64,000 nucleotides of DNA from Microtetraspora sp. NBRC 13810 (GTDB taxonomy: Bacteria; Actinomycetota; Actinomycetes; Streptosporangiales; Streptosporangiaceae). The notes beneath the pieces were generated by a model. It did not search any database and had not been told where the DNA came from. It saw only the letters and a program-made list of their open reading frames with translations. The DNA lies in assembly GCF_030268685.1 (NCBI RefSeq), contig NZ_BSRQ01000029.1, positions 30,770 through 94,769 of the forward strand, written 5' to 3'. Positions 25,098-33,332 of the stretch are shown piece after piece; position 1 is the first letter of the stretch; each line of letters begins with the position of its first letter. The translations under genes were made by a program, and so were the position numbers.

Positions 25098-26542
25098 ACG
25101 GTGGCCTCCTCAGCCTGTTCCAGGACGTACTTCCCGATGTTGTCCTGGTCGACGGGGATCGGGTAGGAGCCGTCGAAACACGCCCGGCACAGGCGGCCGG
25201 CCGGGATCGTGGTGGCCGCGGTGAGCTCTTCCAGCGAGATGTAGCCGAGCGAGTCGGCGCCGAGCGAGGCGCGGATCTCCTCCACGCTCAGCGACCCGGC
25301 GATCAGCTCGGCCCGGGTGGCGAAGTCGATGCCGTAGAAGCACGGCCAGGCCACCGGCGGGGAGGAGATGCGCACGTGCACCTCGGTCGCGCCGGCCTCG
25401 CGCAGCATGCGCACGATCGCCCGCTGGGTGTTGCCGCGCACGATCGAGTCGTCCACGACGATCAGCCGCTTGCCCGCGATCACCTCGCGCAGCGGGTTGA
25501 GCTTGAGCCGGATGCCGAGCTGGCGGATCGTCTGGGACGGCTGGATGAACGTCCGGCCGACGTAGGAGTTCTTCACCAGGCCCTGGCCGTAGGGGATGCC
25601 GCTCTCCTCGGCGTAGCCGATCGCGGCGGGGGTGCCGGACTCCGGCGTCGGGATGACCAGGTCGGCCTCGACCGGGTGCTCCCTGGCCAGCCGGCGGCCC
25701 ACCTCGACCCGGGTGGCCTGCACGCCGCGCCCGGCGATCGTGGTGTCGGGACGGGCCAGGTAGACGTACTCGAACAGGCAGCCCTTCGGCTCGGCCACCG
25801 CGAACCTGCGCGAGCGGACGCCCCGCTCGTCCACGGTGATCAGCTCGCCCGGCTCGATCTCCCGGACGAACGCCGCGCCCACGATGTCCAGCGCCGCCGT
25901 CTCCGACGCGACGACCCAGCCGCGCTCCAGGCGGCCGAGGACCAGCGGCCGGATGCCCTGCGGGTCGCGGGCCGCGTACAGCGTCTTCTCGTCCATGAAG
26001 ACCAGCGAGTAGGCGCCCCTGACCTGCGGCAGCAGCTCGGCCGCCGCGTCCTCCACCGACCGGCCCGGGTCCTGCGCGAGGAGCGCGGTCAGCACCTCGG
26101 TGTCGGTGGTCGCCCGGATCATGCCCGGACGCAGCCGCTTGATCAGCTCGGGGGTGTTGATGAGGTTGCCGTTGTGGGCGAGCGCGAGCCCGCCGACATC
26201 GGTGGAGTTGAGGGTCGGCTGGGCGTTCTCCCAGACGCTCGACCCGGTGGTGGAGTAGCGGCAGTGCCCGATGGCGAGATGTCCGCGCAGCGTGCCGAGC
26301 ACCGACTCGTCGAAGACCTGGGCCACCAGGCCCATGTCCTTGTAGACGAGGATGCGGCTGCCTTCACTGACCGCGATGCCCGCGGACTCCTGGCCGCGAT
26401 GCTGCAACGCGTACAGCCCGTAGTAGGTGAGTTTGGAGACTTCCTCCCCCGAAGCCCATACGCCGAAGACGCCACAGGCGTCTTTCGGTGCGCGGTCCTT
26501 GGGGTCAAGGTCATGGCCCAACCGGCCGTCGCCCTTCAGCAC
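25094..26542 (-). CDS. purF: Amidophosphoribosyltransferase
   Basis: A 482-residue glutamine PRPP amidotransferase, the first committed step of purine synthesis. The N-terminal nucleophile Cys is in PKDACGVFGVWA, exposed after propeptide removal; the glutaminase domain has YALQHRGQESAGIAV and RYSTTGSS. The phosphoribosyltransferase domain has the PRPP loop RLIVVDDSIVRGNT. The Cys residues near the C-terminus (CRACFDGSYP) fit the iron-sulfur type. GTG at 26542 gives VLKGDGRLGHDL before the Cys, like known actinomycete PurF. The frame runs up to 26719 but that part is not family-like. Coupled to purM. Confidence 0.95.
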   Translation of the reverse strand: MLKGDGRLGHDLDPKDRAPKDACGVFGVWASGEEVSKLTYYGLYALQHRGQESAGIAVSEGSRILVYKDMGLVAQVFDESVLGTLRGHLAIGHCRYSTTGSSVWENAQPTLNSTDVGGLALAHNGNLINTPELIKRLRPGMIRATTDTEVLTALLAQDPGRSVEDAAAELLPQVRGAYSLVFMDEKTLYAARDPQGIRPLVLGRLERGWVVASETAALDIVGAAFVREIEPGELITVDERGVRSRRFAVAEPKGCLFEYVYLARPDTTIAGRGVQATRVEVGRRLAREHPVEADLVIPTPESGTPAAIGYAEESGIPYGQGLVKNSYVGRTFIQPSQTIRQLGIRLKLNPLREVIAGKRLIVVDDSIVRGNTQRAIVRMLREAGATEVHVRISSPPVAWPCFYGIDFATRAELIAGSLSVEEIRASLGADSLGYISLEELTAATTIPAGRLCRACFDGSYPIPVDQDNIGKYVLEQAEEATV

Positions 26543-26744
26543 ATACCTCAGTTTAGGTCGGCCCTTACGCTGCTCGAACCCCGCCCCGCCCGTGGGGCCC
26601 CCGCCCTGCTCAGATACCGCGTGTTTCCTTGGCGGCAGCCTTGCCGAAGGATCGCCTTCGCTTTGCCGTGTCCGCCGGTTCCCGCGCGCGGGATCACGCG
26701 AGGGTGGGGTATCCGGCATGCCTTCATAGGTCGGGAGATCAGAC

Positions 26745-27884
26745 GTGACGACACCAGGGGATCCGAATCAGCCGCCGCCGGGGGAGGAGCCACCCGACGA
26801 ACGGCGGCGCGAGCCCGGCCCGCCGCCCCACCCGGACGAGCCGGAAGCCCCCGAGGTCCCCGAACCCCAGCAGGCCCGGCCGTCCAACGGCGCCCGCGGG
26901 GAAGGGGTCGCCGGGGAGTTCCCGCCGGGAGTCCCCGGGGAGCCGGGGCGGACGGGGGAGGAGGACACCCAGGTGTTCCCCGTGCCGGGGGCGGTTCCGC
27001 CGTATCCGGGCTGGGAGGGGACCGAGCGGGACGAGGGACGGCACGGCGGGGAACCGCCGGGCGCCACACGCCCCTCACGCTACGACCCGCCGACCACACC
27101 CCCGCCGACCACGCCCTCCGGTCACGGCACGCCGCCCGGTCACGGTGCGTACGGCGGGCCGGACACACCCGGCTGGGGAGCGGGCCAGGGCGCCCATCCC
27201 TACGGCCCGGAGCCCCACGTCCCCGGCCAGGGCGGACCCGGCCAGGGGTACGAGCAGGGGCAGTACGGTGGCGGGCCCTACGGGCAGGGCGGGGAAGGGA
27301 CGCCGCACGGGCAGGGCGGGCACGGGACGTGGGGCCAGCCCTACGGGCAGGGAGGCGGGGAACGGTACGGTCCCGGCGGGCAGCCGTACGGGTCCGGTGG
27401 GGAGTCGTACGGGTCCGGTGGGGAGTCGTACGGGTCCGGTGGGGAGTCGTACGGGCAGGGCGGGGCGCGGTACGGGCCCGGCGGGCAGCCGTACGGGCCC
27501 GGTGGGGAGCAGTACGGGCCGGGTGGGCAGCCGCCGTACGTGCCGCCGCCCTATCCCGGGCCCGGGTACGGGGTGCGCAGGCCGGGGGGCGGGCTGGGGA
27601 CGGCCGCGCTGGTGCTCGGCATCGTCAGCCTCTTCCTGCTGTTCGTCTGCGGCCTCGGGGTGCTCACCGCGATCGTCGGGCTGATCCTCGGCATCGTCGC
27701 CGTGGTCAAACGGGCCCACCCGGGCCGGGCCTGGGTCGGGATCGCGCTGAGCCTGCTGACGATCGTCCTCGCCATCGTGGCGGTGACGTGGTTCTACACC
27801 AACTTCGGCGAGTGCCTGGACCTTCCGACCCAGGAGCTGGCCCAGCGCTGCGTCGAGCGCAAGCTGGGCGTCACCCAGCCGTAG
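26745..27884 (+). CDS. DUF4190 membrane protein with long Gly/Tyr/Pro-rich N-terminus
   Basis: A 379-residue protein. Residues ~1-275 are low complexity: first acidic Pro/Glu-rich, then repeats of the Y-G-x-G-G type such as GGQPYGPGGEQYGPGGQ. Two membrane helices follow, ALVLGIVSLFLLFVCGLGVL and a second near WVGIALSLLTIVLAIVAVTW, forming DUF4190, which has no known function. The C-terminus (NFGECLDLPTQELAQRC) would lie outside. The Tyr/Gly-rich region resembles cytosolic condensate-forming or envelope-protein-binding tails. GTG at 26745 is divergent from purF with 202 bp between. Confidence 0.88.
   Translation: MTTPGDPNQPPPGEEPPDERRREPGPPPHPDEPEAPEVPEPQQARPSNGARGEGVAGEFPPGVPGEPGRTGEEDTQVFPVPGAVPPYPGWEGTERDEGRHGGEPPGATRPSRYDPPTTPPPTTPSGHGTPPGHGAYGGPDTPGWGAGQGAHPYGPEPHVPGQGGPGQGYEQGQYGGGPYGQGGEGTPHGQGGHGTWGQPYGQGGGERYGPGGQPYGSGGESYGSGGESYGSGGESYGQGGARYGPGGQPYGPGGEQYGPGGQPPYVPPPYPGPGYGVRRPGGGLGTAALVLGIVSLFLLFVCGLGVLTAIVGLILGIVAVVKRAHPGRAWVGIALSLLTIVLAIVAVTWFYTNFGECLDLPTQELAQRCVERKLGVTQP
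27387..27449 (+). repeat. Three perfect 21-bp tandem repeats in DUF4190 gene
   Basis: Three identical 21-bp units start at 27387, 27408 and 27429, encoding YGSGGES three times. They lie inside a longer degenerate Y-G-x-G-G repeat array. Confidence 0.95.
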
Positions 27885-27892
27885 CGGCGGGG

Positions 27893-28354
27893 TCAGGCGA
27901 CGGGCAGGTGGGCGGAGAGGTCGGCGCGGGAGCCGCTTGCGCTGATCTTGCCGGCCGCCGTCGCCGCGTCCCAGGTCATGGCCCCGGTGGCGAGGAGGAG
28001 CCAGGTGCGGCCGTCCATCTCCACGATGTTCGGCGGGGTGCCCCGGGTGTGCCGGGGGCCCGCCACGCACTGCACCGCCGCGTACGGCGGCACCCGCACC
28101 TCGACGGTGCGCCCGGGGGCCGCCGCGGCCAGGCGGTCGAGCAGGTGCCTGACGGCGAAGCGCGCCGCGTCCCGCGCCGGGCGCAGCCCCCGGTCGTAGG
28201 CGCGCAGCACGACCGGGACGCAGGCCGCCAGGAGCTCCTGGTCCGGCCCGTCGTAGGGTGGCTCGCCCAGCTCGCCGAGCTGCGCGTCGAGGGCGGCCCG
28301 CACCTTGTCGGGGGCCGGTTTGAGCGGTGGCACGTACCCATGATGCCGTCTCAC
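27893..28354 (-). CDS. Sterol-carrier (SCP2)-like family protein
   Basis: A 153-residue soluble protein whose order of elements resembles bacterial SCP2-type proteins seen beside purF in actinomycetes: an N-terminal helical part ([37 protein letters not shown]) and a C-terminal beta part (VEVRVPPYAAVQC, NIVEMDGRTWLLLATGAMTW, KISASGSRADLSAHLPV). Such proteins may bind lipids, but no activity is shown. GTG at 28354 has AAGG close upstream; GTG at 28333 is an alternative. Divergent from phoX, with a Pho-box-like array between them. Confidence 0.75.
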   Translation of the reverse strand: MRRHHGYVPPLKPAPDKVRAALDAQLGELGEPPYDGPDQELLAACVPVVLRAYDRGLRPARDAARFAVRHLLDRLAAAAPGRTVEVRVPPYAAVQCVAGPRHTRGTPPNIVEMDGRTWLLLATGAMTWDAATAAGKISASGSRADLSAHLPVA

Positions 28355-28373
28355 GAACCTTGGCCGTTCAATC

Positions 28374-28417
28374 GTTCACGGTTCAGGTCATCTTCGTTCA
28401 CCTTAGGTTCGGGCTGC
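28374..28417. promoter_or_regulatory. PHO box-like array of 11-bp direct repeats
   Basis: Four consecutive 11-bp units start at 28374 (GTTCACG), 28385 (AGGTCAT), 28396 (GTTCACC) and 28407 (GTTCGGG). This matches the actinomycete PhoP box, GTTCACC with 4-bp spacers. It lies 48-91 bp upstream of the phoX-like start, where PhoP would activate under phosphate limitation. GTTCA also occurs at 28366 and 28381. Confidence 0.75.
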
Positions 28418-28464
28418 GCCCGTAGCGTCCCCGCGGAAAGATGGTGCACGACCTTGGAGGATGA

Positions 28465-30537
28465 GTGGCGAACTTATCGCCGCGCAGGACGCTTCCGCTG
28501 CTGACCCCGCACAAGGGCGGCCGTAGCGCGCTCACCTGCCGGTTCCGCTGTGGTAACGCCTGTGCCCATGATGTTCCGAACACGAGTGACAACCGCTACT
28601 TCGGTGACGTCGTCGCCGAGGCCATGTCCCGGCGCGGTGTCCTGCGTGCCGGCGCGCTCGGCGCGATCGTCGCCGGCACCGGCGTGGCCGGCGCCGCGGC
28701 GGCCACGCCCGCGCTGGCCGACCCGGATGACCGGCGGGGCCCGCACGGCGGCCCGAAGGGGAGTCTGAGCTTCGCCGCCGTCCAGCCGAACACCGACGAC
28801 CAGATCACGGTGCCGGCCGACTACCGCAACGCGCTGGTCGTCGCCTGGGGCGACCCGGTGCTGCCCGGCGCCCCCGAGTTCGACTTCGACAACCAGACCG
28901 CCGAGGCGCAGGAGAAGCAGTTCGGCTACAACTGCGACTTCGTGACGGTCTTCCCGATGGGCTCGGACCGGGCGCTCATGTGGGTGAACCACGAGTACAC
29001 CGACGAGACGCTGATGTTCCGCGGCTACACGGACGGCACCGCCGCCACCGAGGAGCAGATCAAGATCGCTCTGGCCGCGCACGGCGGCTCGGTGGTGGAG
29101 ATCGAGCGGGCCGGCCGCACCGGGCAGTGGAAGCTGGTCACCCGTGGGTCGCGCCGGTACAACCGGCGGATCACCGCGACCACCCCGATGCGCTTCAGCG
29201 GACCCGCGGCGGGCCACGACCTGCTCAAGACGCCCGCGGACCGCACCGGCCGCAAGGTGTACGGCATGCTGAACAACTGCGCCGGCGGCACCACCCCGTG
29301 GGGCACCGTGCTCACCGCCGAGGAGAACTTCAACCAGTACTTCGTGGGCGGCAACGGTGTGCCCGAGGCGCAGAAGGCGGCGCTGACCAGGTACGGCATC
29401 CCCACGAACGCGGCGATTCCGGACGGCAGCCGCCGGTTCGACCGGGTGGACGAGCGGTTCGACCTGGCCAAGCACCACAACGAGGTCAACCGGTTCGGGT
29501 GGATCGTGGAGATCGACCCGTTCGACCCGGACTCGGTCCCGGTGAAGCGCACGGCTCTGGGCAGGTTCGCGCACGAGGCGGCGACGACCACGCTGTCCAG
29601 GGACCACCGTCTCGTGGCCTACATGGGTGACGACTCGCGGTTCGAGTACGTCTACAAGTTCGTGTCCAAGGAGCGGTACATCCCCGGGCACGACCGGCAC
29701 AACCGGACGCTGCTCGACGAGGGCACCCTCTACGTCGCCAGGTTCACCGGCGACAGCCCGAAGAGCGAGATCGACGGCTCCGGCAAGCTGCCCCGTGACC
29801 GCGAGTTCGACGGCGCCGGCGAGTGGATCCCGCTGGTCAGCGGCGACCGGTCGTACGTGCAGGGGATGACCGCCGCCGAGGTGCTCATCTACACCAGGCT
29901 GGCCGCCGACAAGGTGGGCGCGACCAAGATGGACCGCCCCGAGGACGTCGAGCGGAACCCGGTGAACGGCGCGATCTACGTGGCGCTGACCAACAACTCC
30001 AACCGGACCGCGGCCCAGGTGGACGAGGCGAACCCGCGCCCGTCCAACCGGCACGGCCACATCCTGGAGATCGTCGAGTCCCGCGACGACGCCGCCGCGA
30101 CGAGGTTCGCCTGGTCGTTGCCGCTGGTCTGCGGCGACCCCGGCGACCCGAACACCTACTTCGCCGGCTACGACAAGACGAAGGTCTCGCCGATCTCCTG
30201 CCCGGACAACGTGGCGTTCGACGGCGCGGGCAACCTGTGGATCTCCACCGACGGCAACGCGCTGGGCACGAACGACGGCCTGTTCGCGATGCCGGTGGAG
30301 GGCCGGGAGCGCGGTCACCTGCGCCAGTTCCTCACCGTCCCGGTGGGCGCGGAGACCTGTGGCCCGTTCATCACCGAGGACCAGCGCAGCGTCTTCGTGG
30401 CGGTGCAGCACCCGGGTGAGGCCGACGACGCCAGCCCGGACAACCCGGCGAGCCACTGGCCCGACGGCGGCGACTCCCAGCCCCGGCCCGGGGTCGCGGT
30501 GGCCTGGCACAGCAGGGGCGAGCGGATCGGCTCCTAG
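28465..30537 (+). CDS. phoX: PhoX-family alkaline phosphatase (DUF839), Tat-exported
   Basis: A 690-residue secreted phosphatase of the PhoX/DUF839 family, which uses calcium and iron to release phosphate from organic esters. A twin-arginine signal, SRRGVLRAGALGAIVAGTGV, is unusually far from the start (~residue 54), after a region with CRFRCGNACAHD. Family blocks include MWVNHEYTDETLMF, NNCAGGTTPWGTVLTAEENF, LGRFAHEAATT, ATKMDRPEDVERNP and SCPDNVAFDGAGNLWISTDG. GTG at 28465 follows TTGGAGGATGA. The upstream Pho-box array supports control by phosphate limitation. The length matches Streptomyces PhoX-like proteins. Confidence 0.93.
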   Translation: MANLSPRRTLPLLTPHKGGRSALTCRFRCGNACAHDVPNTSDNRYFGDVVAEAMSRRGVLRAGALGAIVAGTGVAGAAAATPALADPDDRRGPHGGPKGSLSFAAVQPNTDDQITVPADYRNALVVAWGDPVLPGAPEFDFDNQTAEAQEKQFGYNCDFVTVFPMGSDRALMWVNHEYTDETLMFRGYTDGTAATEEQIKIALAAHGGSVVEIERAGRTGQWKLVTRGSRRYNRRITATTPMRFSGPAAGHDLLKTPADRTGRKVYGMLNNCAGGTTPWGTVLTAEENFNQYFVGGNGVPEAQKAALTRYGIPTNAAIPDGSRRFDRVDERFDLAKHHNEVNRFGWIVEIDPFDPDSVPVKRTALGRFAHEAATTTLSRDHRLVAYMGDDSRFEYVYKFVSKERYIPGHDRHNRTLLDEGTLYVARFTGDSPKSEIDGSGKLPRDREFDGAGEWIPLVSGDRSYVQGMTAAEVLIYTRLAADKVGATKMDRPEDVERNPVNGAIYVALTNNSNRTAAQVDEANPRPSNRHGHILEIVESRDDAAATRFAWSLPLVCGDPGDPNTYFAGYDKTKVSPISCPDNVAFDGAGNLWISTDGNALGTNDGLFAMPVEGRERGHLRQFLTVPVGAETCGPFITEDQRSVFVAVQHPGEADDASPDNPASHWPDGGDSQPRPGVAVAWHSRGERIGS

Positions 30538-30545
30538 CCCGGCGT

Positions 30546-30574
30546 TCCCCCGGGGGCCCGGCGTCCCCGGGGGT
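30546..30574. terminator. GC-rich hairpin between convergent phoX and P1 peptidase genes
   Basis: CCCCCGGGG and CCCCGGGGG around a short spacer form a strong hairpin in the 37-bp convergent gap. No T-run is present. Confidence 0.55.
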
Positions 30575-31690
30575 TCAGGGCAGCAGCGCGCGGAGGCGGT
30601 GGCCGTCCAGCGCGTGCACGGTGATGTCGTCCCTGCCGGTCATGGTCCCGGCGGTGACGAGCGCGTTGAGGATCGCCTCCTCCGTGGCCTCGACGACGGC
30701 GTCGAACAGCGGGGTGATGTGGGCGTCCGCCAGCATGGTGACGATCTGCGACAGCGGCACGCCGGGGCCGAAGTCGGTGGGCTGGAGCGCGTTGCCGGTG
30801 GCGAAGGCGATGAAGAGGTCGCCGCTGAGGTGCTCGCCCACCCCGCCGAGGCGGGCCACGCCGAGCCCGGCCCGCTGGGCGAGCCGGGTGAGCTGGTGCG
30901 GCAGCAGCGGCGCGTCGGTGGCGACGACCACGATGATGGACCCTTCGCCCTGCCGGGGCGTGCCCAGGATCTCCGGCGCCCTGGGCACCGGCACCTGGTC
31001 GGGGCCGAGCAGCCGCCCGACCGGCACCCCCTGGACGGTGAGCCGCTCCCGCCGCCCGTGGTTGGCCTGCACCAGCACGCCGACCGTGTGCCCGCCCGTC
31101 ACCCGTGACGCGGTGCCGACGCCGCCCTTGAAGTCGTGGCAGATCATGCCGGTGCCGCCGCCGACGTTGCCCTCGGGCACCGGCCCGCCGGCGGCCTCGT
31201 CGTAGGCGCGCAGCACGTGCGCGGCCGTGACGTGGAAGCCGTTGACGTCGTTGAGCACGCCGTCCCAGGTCTCGCCGACGACCGGCAGGCTGAAGAACGC
31301 CTCGGACAGGTCGCGGTCGCGCACCTCGGCGGCGATCAGCGCGTCGTGCACCACGCCGACGCTGTGCGTGTTGGTCAGCCCGAGGGCGGTGGTCAGCCTG
31401 CCGGTCTCGGCGATCCAGTGGGTGCCGGTCAGCTCTCCGGCGCCGTTCAGCCGGTGGTAGCCGGCGAAGACGGGATTCTGCCACAGGTGGCCGGGGCGCG
31501 GCCGGATGACGGTGACCCCGGTGCGCACCGGACCGTGGCCGGTCCGCAGCGGGCCGTCCCCGGAGATCAGGGTGGTGTGCCCGACCATGACGCCGGGCAC
31601 GTCCGTGATCGCGTTGTGCGGGCCGGGCCGGCCGGTGCCGATCACGATGCCGAAGTCACGGGCTCGGCGGGCTGGTGCGTCGTGCGTCAT
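30575..31690 (-). CDS. P1 family (DmpA-type) aminopeptidase
   Basis: A 371-residue N-terminal-nucleophile peptidase of family P1, which self-cleaves into two chains and removes N-terminal residues or beta-peptides. Family features: NAITDVPGVMVGHTTLISGD, an oxyanion/substrate block GNVGGGTGMICHDFKGG, and GEGSIIVVVATDAPLLPHQL, which contains the nucleophile Ser (GSIIVVVATD) at the cleavage site. The C-terminal part is DLFIAFATGNAL and VVEATEEAILNAL. ATG at 31690. No signal peptide. It is convergent with phoX and its substrate is not predictable. Confidence 0.92.
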   Translation of the reverse strand: MTHDAPARRARDFGIVIGTGRPGPHNAITDVPGVMVGHTTLISGDGPLRTGHGPVRTGVTVIRPRPGHLWQNPVFAGYHRLNGAGELTGTHWIAETGRLTTALGLTNTHSVGVVHDALIAAEVRDRDLSEAFFSLPVVGETWDGVLNDVNGFHVTAAHVLRAYDEAAGGPVPEGNVGGGTGMICHDFKGGVGTASRVTGGHTVGVLVQANHGRRERLTVQGVPVGRLLGPDQVPVPRAPEILGTPRQGEGSIIVVVATDAPLLPHQLTRLAQRAGLGVARLGGVGEHLSGDLFIAFATGNALQPTDFGPGVPLSQIVTMLADAHITPLFDAVVEATEEAILNALVTAGTMTGRDDITVHALDGHRLRALLP

Positions 31691-31811
31691 GCATCACAGG
31701 GAACCACGCCCGGCCCCGGGACACGCCACGGGCATCTTGATCCCCTGGCGAAGCGGTCGTACGTTTGGTGAGTTTGGCTCCCGTTTGCCCCTCAAAGTCA
31801 GGTGATGCGTA

Positions 31812-33218
31812 ATGATGCTGCGATTAGCGGCAAATGTACGGAAGCACACCCTGCCCCTCGCCACCCTCGCCCTCCTCGCCGGCCTGCTCACGCCCGTGGC
31901 CGTGAACACCGCCCCCACCCAGGCCGCCGCCCCTGACAGGAAGCCGCCGCGCGACGCCGAGATCACCCGCATGGTCAACGACGTGAGCTCGCGCAACATC
32001 GAGCGGACCATCCGCAAACTGGTGTCCTTCGGCACCCGGAACACCCTTTCCGCCCAGGACGACCCGCAGCGCGGCATCGGCGCCGCCCGCGACTGGCTCT
32101 TCGCGGAGCTCAACGCGATCGCCGCCGGGACCGGCGGCCGGATGACGGTGGAGAAGCAGTCCTACGTCCAGCCGCCCGCCTCCCGCATCCCCGAGCCCAC
32201 CGTGATCACCAACGTGGTGGCGACGCTGCGCGGCGACCAGCCCGAGTCCGCCGCCCGCCACTACGTCGTGAGCGGCCACTACGACTCCATGTGCTCCAGC
32301 CCGGTGGACGCGGTCTGCGACGCCCCCGGCGCCAACGACGACGCCTCCGGGGTCGCCGTGGTCCTGGAGGCCGCCCGGGTGATGTCCACCCGCAAGTTCG
32401 ACGCCACGATCGTCTTCATGGCCGTCGCCGGCGAGGAGCAGGGCCTGTACGGGTCCAACTACTTCGCCACCCAGGCCAAGGCGAAGGGCCTGGACATCCA
32501 GGGCATGTTCACCAACGACATCGTGGGCAGCGCCGACGGCGAGAACGGCGCCGCGCCGAACGAGGTCCGGGTGTTCTCCGAGGGCGTCCCCACCGCGGAG
32601 ACCCCCCAGCAGGCGTCCACCCGGCGCTCGGTGGGCGGGGAGAGCGACGGCGTCTCCCGGCAGCTCGCCCGGTTCATCGGCGACGCCGCCGACCTCTACA
32701 CGCCGATGGAGGCCATGCCGGTCAACCGCAGGGACCGGTACGGCCGCGGCGGCGACCAGATCCCGTTCCTCGAACAGGGCTTCCCCGCGGTCCGGTTCAG
32801 TGAGGTGCACGAGACCTACGAGCACCAGCACCAGAACGTCCGTGACGAGAACGGCGTCGAGTACGGCGACACCATCGAGCACGTGGACTTCGACTACACC
32901 GCCAGGGTCGCCAAGGTCAACGTCTCCTCCCTCGCCGTGCTGGCCCGCGCCCCCGAGGCCCCGCGCAACGCCGGCATCCGCAACCGGCTCGGCAACGACA
33001 CCGAGCTGCGCTGGGACGCCAACCCCGCCACGGACCTCGCCGGCTACGAGGTCGTGTGGCGGGACAGCACCTCGCCCACCTGGACCCACTCCCGCTCCGT
33101 CGGCAACGTGACCTCCTTCGTCGTCGAGGGCAAGTCCAAGGACAACTACCAGTTCGGCGTCCGCGCCGTGGACACCGCCGGCCACCGCAGCCCGGTCAGC
33201 TTCCCCCGCCCGGCCTGA
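31812..33218 (+). CDS. Secreted M28 zinc aminopeptidase with C-terminal FnIII domain
   Basis: A 468-residue exported peptidase. The signal peptide is ~1-38 (HTLPLATLALLAGLLTP, ending TQAAA). The M28 catalytic domain spans ~45-380: zinc ligands in YVVSGHYDSM (His) and CDAPGANDDASG (Asp), the catalytic Glu pair in VAGEEQGLYGS, Asp in MFTNDIVGSADG and His in VRFSEVHETYEHQ. A fibronectin type III domain (~385-465) has TELRWDANPATDLAGYEVVW. It should trim peptides outside the cell. ATG at 31812. A P1 peptidase gene lies divergently upstream. Confidence 0.92.
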   Translation: MMLRLAANVRKHTLPLATLALLAGLLTPVAVNTAPTQAAAPDRKPPRDAEITRMVNDVSSRNIERTIRKLVSFGTRNTLSAQDDPQRGIGAARDWLFAELNAIAAGTGGRMTVEKQSYVQPPASRIPEPTVITNVVATLRGDQPESAARHYVVSGHYDSMCSSPVDAVCDAPGANDDASGVAVVLEAARVMSTRKFDATIVFMAVAGEEQGLYGSNYFATQAKAKGLDIQGMFTNDIVGSADGENGAAPNEVRVFSEGVPTAETPQQASTRRSVGGESDGVSRQLARFIGDAADLYTPMEAMPVNRRDRYGRGGDQIPFLEQGFPAVRFSEVHETYEHQHQNVRDENGVEYGDTIEHVDFDYTARVAKVNVSSLAVLARAPEAPRNAGIRNRLGNDTELRWDANPATDLAGYEVVWRDSTSPTWTHSRSVGNVTSFVVEGKSKDNYQFGVRAVDTAGHRSPVSFPRPA

Positions 33219-33234
33219 TCCCCCGCATCCCGAC

Positions 33235-33306
33235 GGAAGCCCCGACGGAAGCTCCGGCAGAAGTCCCGGCAGAAGTCCCGGCAGAAGTCCCGGCGGGTTT
33301 CCCGGC
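33235..33306 (+). repeat. Six 12-bp degenerate tandem repeats after M28 gene
   Basis: Six units of 12 bp run from 33235 to 33306; units three to five are identical (AGAAGTCCCGGC). They lie in the non-coding gap directly before a long palindrome. Confidence 0.85.
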
Positions 33307-33332
33307 GGGCCGGTGCGCACCGGCCCGCCGGG
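33301..33332. terminator. 32-bp perfect palindrome between convergent genes
   Basis: CCCGGCGGGCCGGTGC and its exact reverse complement adjoin at 33301-33332, ending at the SDR stop codon. It is a likely bidirectional terminator for the M28 and SDR genes. Confidence 0.75.

Noticed and set aside
26543..26719. N-terminal extension of purF up to 26719
   Set aside because: The added 59 residues are Pro/Arg-rich and not family-like; the GTG at 26542 fits PurF homologues and leaves room for the divergent promoter.
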